Origin: CBDDBH01 sp965225625
GTDB lineage: Bacteria; Pseudomonadota; Gammaproteobacteria; JADZEE01
Direction: 5' to 3'
Length of the DNA stretch: 64,000 nt
NCBI GenBank assembly: GCA_965225625.1
Contig: CBDDBH010000013.1
Coordinates: 1 to 64,000 of the forward strand
The position numbers and the translations under genes are program-made. Each line of letters opens with the position of its first letter. The stretch's first letter is position 1. The notes below the pieces were generated by a model. That model searched no databases, was not told the origin of the DNA, and saw only the letters and a list, made by a program, of their open reading frames with translations. Shown piece after piece: positions 62,014-64,000 of this stretch.

Positions 62014-63273
62014 ATGCGGGTTCTGATAATTGGATCGGGTCTGCTCGGTGTGATGACCGCATATTTCCTTGTGCGCGAAGGACACGAAGTCTGCGTGCTC
62101 GACCGCCAGGCCGGACCCGGCCTTGAAACCAGTTTCGCAAACGGCGGCATGCTCACGCCATCACAGGCGAACCCGTGGAATGAACCCGGGGTACTGTGGC
62201 GGCTCGTGCGTTATCTGGGCGATGAAGATTCGCCGTTATTGCTACGCCTGTCGGCGCTGCCGTCCATGCTGGGCTGGGGTTTCAAATTTCTACGCAATTC
62301 CTCCCCGCAACGCTATCACCGCAGTCTTATGCATAACGCGCGAATTGCCGAGTACAGCCTCAGAGTCTTGCAGCAACTACGCGCTCAGCTCAACGTGCCT
62401 TACGATCACGGCACCCAGGGCACAATGAAGATTTTCCGTGAGCAAAAAGAACTTGATACCACTGCAGGGTTCGCCGAGCGTCTGCACGAGTATGGGGTAA
62501 ATTTCCGCCTTCTCGACAGCACCGTAGCAGTGGAGATTGAGCCTGCCATTGCGCCAGTGAAAGACGAGATCGTCGGTGCTGCCTATTATCCCGATGACGA
62601 ACATGGCGACGCCTTCCAGTTTTGCTCGGCGATGTCAGATTTCGCGCAGCGGGCCGGGGCGGAATTCCGCTTCAGTACAATCGTGACCGAATTGGTGCGT
62701 GATGGCGCCGCAATCTCGTCAGTGCGCACGACCGAGGAGGTATTGACCGCCGACGCTTATGTTCTGGCTGCCGGCAGTTATAGTCCGCTACTCGCAAAAA
62801 CGGCTAATTTGAAAATTCCGGTTCAACCGGTAAAAGGTTATTCCGTCACGACCCGTTTGAACGGCTGGGCACAGCCACCCAGAATGCCAGTTATCGACGA
62901 AAGTCTGCACGCCGGTGTTACGCCGCTTGGCGATCGCTTACGCAGCGTCGGCACGGCTGAGTTCGCGGGTTACGATACGAGCTTGAATGCGAGACGCATC
63001 AGCAATTTGCTCGACTTGCTGATTAGAATTTTTCCCCAATACGAACCGTATTTTGAACGAACGAAGGTACAGGAATGGACCGGCCTGAGGCCTATGACAT
63101 CTGACGGCGTGCCAATTTTAGGACATTCACCGTTGCAAAATCTTTACTTGAATACTGGCCACGGCCATCTAGGATGGTCAATGTGTGCCGGATCGGGCCA
63201 GGCGGTGGCTGCTCTGATCAGTGGAAAGCAGCCTGACATTGACCTGGCCCCGTACAATTTTGACCGATTCTAA
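62014..63273 (+). CDS. D-amino-acid dehydrogenase-like FAD oxidoreductase
   Basis: Protein of 419 residues of the DadA family. ATG 62014 has AGGAG seven bases upstream and puts the FAD motif IIGSGLLGVMTAYFL at the very start; longer frames upstream are not used. Other marks: ETSFANGGMLTPSQANPWN, YVLAAGSYSP, WTGLRPMTSDGVPILG and NTGHGHLGWSMCAGSG. It should oxidise a D-amino acid or related amine and reduce the quinone pool. It is divergent from the Rieske/PQQ genes. Confidence 0.88.
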   Translation: MRVLIIGSGLLGVMTAYFLVREGHEVCVLDRQAGPGLETSFANGGMLTPSQANPWNEPGVLWRLVRYLGDEDSPLLLRLSALPSMLGWGFKFLRNSSPQRYHRSLMHNARIAEYSLRVLQQLRAQLNVPYDHGTQGTMKIFREQKELDTTAGFAERLHEYGVNFRLLDSTVAVEIEPAIAPVKDEIVGAAYYPDDEHGDAFQFCSAMSDFAQRAGAEFRFSTIVTELVRDGAAISSVRTTEEVLTADAYVLAAGSYSPLLAKTANLKIPVQPVKGYSVTTRLNGWAQPPRMPVIDESLHAGVTPLGDRLRSVGTAEFAGYDTSLNARRISNLLDLLIRIFPQYEPYFERTKVQEWTGLRPMTSDGVPILGHSPLQNLYLNTGHGHLGWSMCAGSGQAVAALISGKQPDIDLAPYNFDRF

Positions 63274-63292
63274 GCTGCCCAAGAGTAAAAAT

Positions 63293-64000
63293 ATGACCCA
63301 GAGCAAACTCAGCTACGTTTCAGGCACGAGTTCCAAGCCGCTGCTGTATAAAACCATCAGCCAGGCGTTCGATGATGCAGTGGAAACGTGGGGCGAGCGC
63401 GAGGCCGTCGTCGTGTGCCATCAGGACATCCGCTGGACCTATCGACAACTGGCTGATGCCGCCAGCGAGTTCGCAAATGGACTCGTATCACTGGGTTTAA
63501 AACCCGGAGAACGCGTTGGCATCTGGTCGCCCAACAGAATCGAATGGGTGATTACGGTATTTGCCGCGGCGAAAGCTGGTTTGGTTCTGGTCAACATCAA
63601 CCCGGCTTATCGTCTCGCCGAGCTTGAGTACGCGCTGAATAAAGTCGGTTGCCGCGCCCTTGTGATTGCCGAGCAGTTTAAGAGCAGCGACTACACCGGC
63701 ATGATCCGGAAGTTGGCACCGGAAATTGAATCCAGCAGACCCGGCGAGCTTCATTCCGAACGACTGCCAGATTTACGCACGGTGATCCATATGGGTGCAG
63801 ATGCGCTCCCGGGTTTTTTTCGATTCCAGGAGGTTGCAGCGCGTGGCGGTGATACGGAACGCGCTGCCATTGCCGAATTAACCCCCAACATCCAGCCGGA
63901 CGACCCCGCGAATATCCAGTTCACCAGTGGCACCACAGGCTTTCCCAAGGGTGCCACGCTGACGCACTTCAATATCGTCAACAACGGCTATATCTTTGGT
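63293..64000 (+). CDS. AMP-forming fatty-acyl-CoA synthetase, 3' end outside window
   Basis: The first 236 residues of an ANL-family ligase. It has a typical N-terminal region (RVGIWSPNRIEWV, LVNINPAYRLAELEYAL) and the phosphate loop FTSGTTGFPKGATLTH near the window edge, as in FadD-like medium/long-chain synthetases. ATG 63293 lies 20 bases after the dadA-like stop, so the two are likely cotranscribed. The gene is cut by the window, not truncated. Confidence 0.9.
   Translation, partial: MTQSKLSYVSGTSSKPLLYKTISQAFDDAVETWGEREAVVVCHQDIRWTYRQLADAASEFANGLVSLGLKPGERVGIWSPNRIEWVITVFAAAKAGLVLVNINPAYRLAELEYALNKVGCRALVIAEQFKSSDYTGMIRKLAPEIESSRPGELHSERLPDLRTVIHMGADALPGFFRFQEVAARGGDTERAAIAELTPNIQPDDPANIQFTSGTTGFPKGATLTHFNIVNNGYIFG

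Overview
The window looks like a piece of a gammaproteobacterial chromosome, probably marine or halotolerant, although the genus cannot be named from sequence alone. The evidence is a complete Na+-pumping NADH:quinone oxidoreductase locus (nqrABCDEF-apbE-nqrM), a moxR/bat operon, a GcvR-like regulator beside gcvTHP, and a 28-bp XerCD dif site at 23813-23840 that differs from E. coli dif at one base. The dif site places the window in the replication terminus region. No tRNA, rRNA, CRISPR array, transposase or phage gene was seen.

Layout. 1-593: 3' part of a minus-strand mlaC-like gene with an apparent frameshift behind its signal peptide. 0.9-3.1 kb: a response regulator with PAS, GGDEF and EAL domains. 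3.3-10.1 kb: minus-strand operon moxR-DUF58-DUF4381-batA-batBC-batD, mostly joined by 4-base overlaps. 10.4-17.9 kb: divergent plus-strand nqrABCDEF-apbE-nqrM followed by a CBS-domain gene. 18.0-23.2 kb: an RND/MMPL exporter, a LolA-like periplasmic protein, a predicted outer membrane barrel behind a strongly structured leader, and an MlaC-like lipid carrier, which together resemble an envelope lipid transport route. 23.5-23.9 kb: gene-free, contains dif. 23.9-26.5 kb: minus-strand operon Nudix/NrtR-like - SPFH - NAD-kinase-like, with a palindrome inside the promoter spacer. 26.5-29.3 kb: ArnT-like transferase, LAB_N membrane protein and family 2 glycosyltransferase.

29.3-36.9 kb: a beta-hydroxyacid dehydrogenase facing gcvT-gcvH-gcvP, then a GcvR-like ACT protein, panB and thrH. 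37.3-39.5 kb: a TVP38-type membrane domain fused to a disulfide-type FAD oxidoreductase. 39.6-44.9 kb: liuR-liuA-liuB-liuD for leucine/isovalerate breakdown, with two LiuR-type palindromes but no liuC or liuE beside it.

44.9-64 kb: a catabolic stretch centred on acyl-CoA chemistry: thiolase, L-2-hydroxyglutarate oxidase, thioesterase, Rieske ring-hydroxylating oxygenase with a small unknown partner, aldo/keto reductase, alpha-methylacyl-CoA racemase-like protein, two acyl-CoA synthetases (one cut by the window end), two SDRs, a histidine phosphatase, a FadB-type fusion, a quinone reductase-like protein, a PQQ alcohol dehydrogenase with the lanthanide-type residue set, a frameshifted Rieske protein and a D-amino-acid dehydrogenase-like protein. 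Two families of short dispersed repeats occupy intergenic gaps in the 36-56 kb part.
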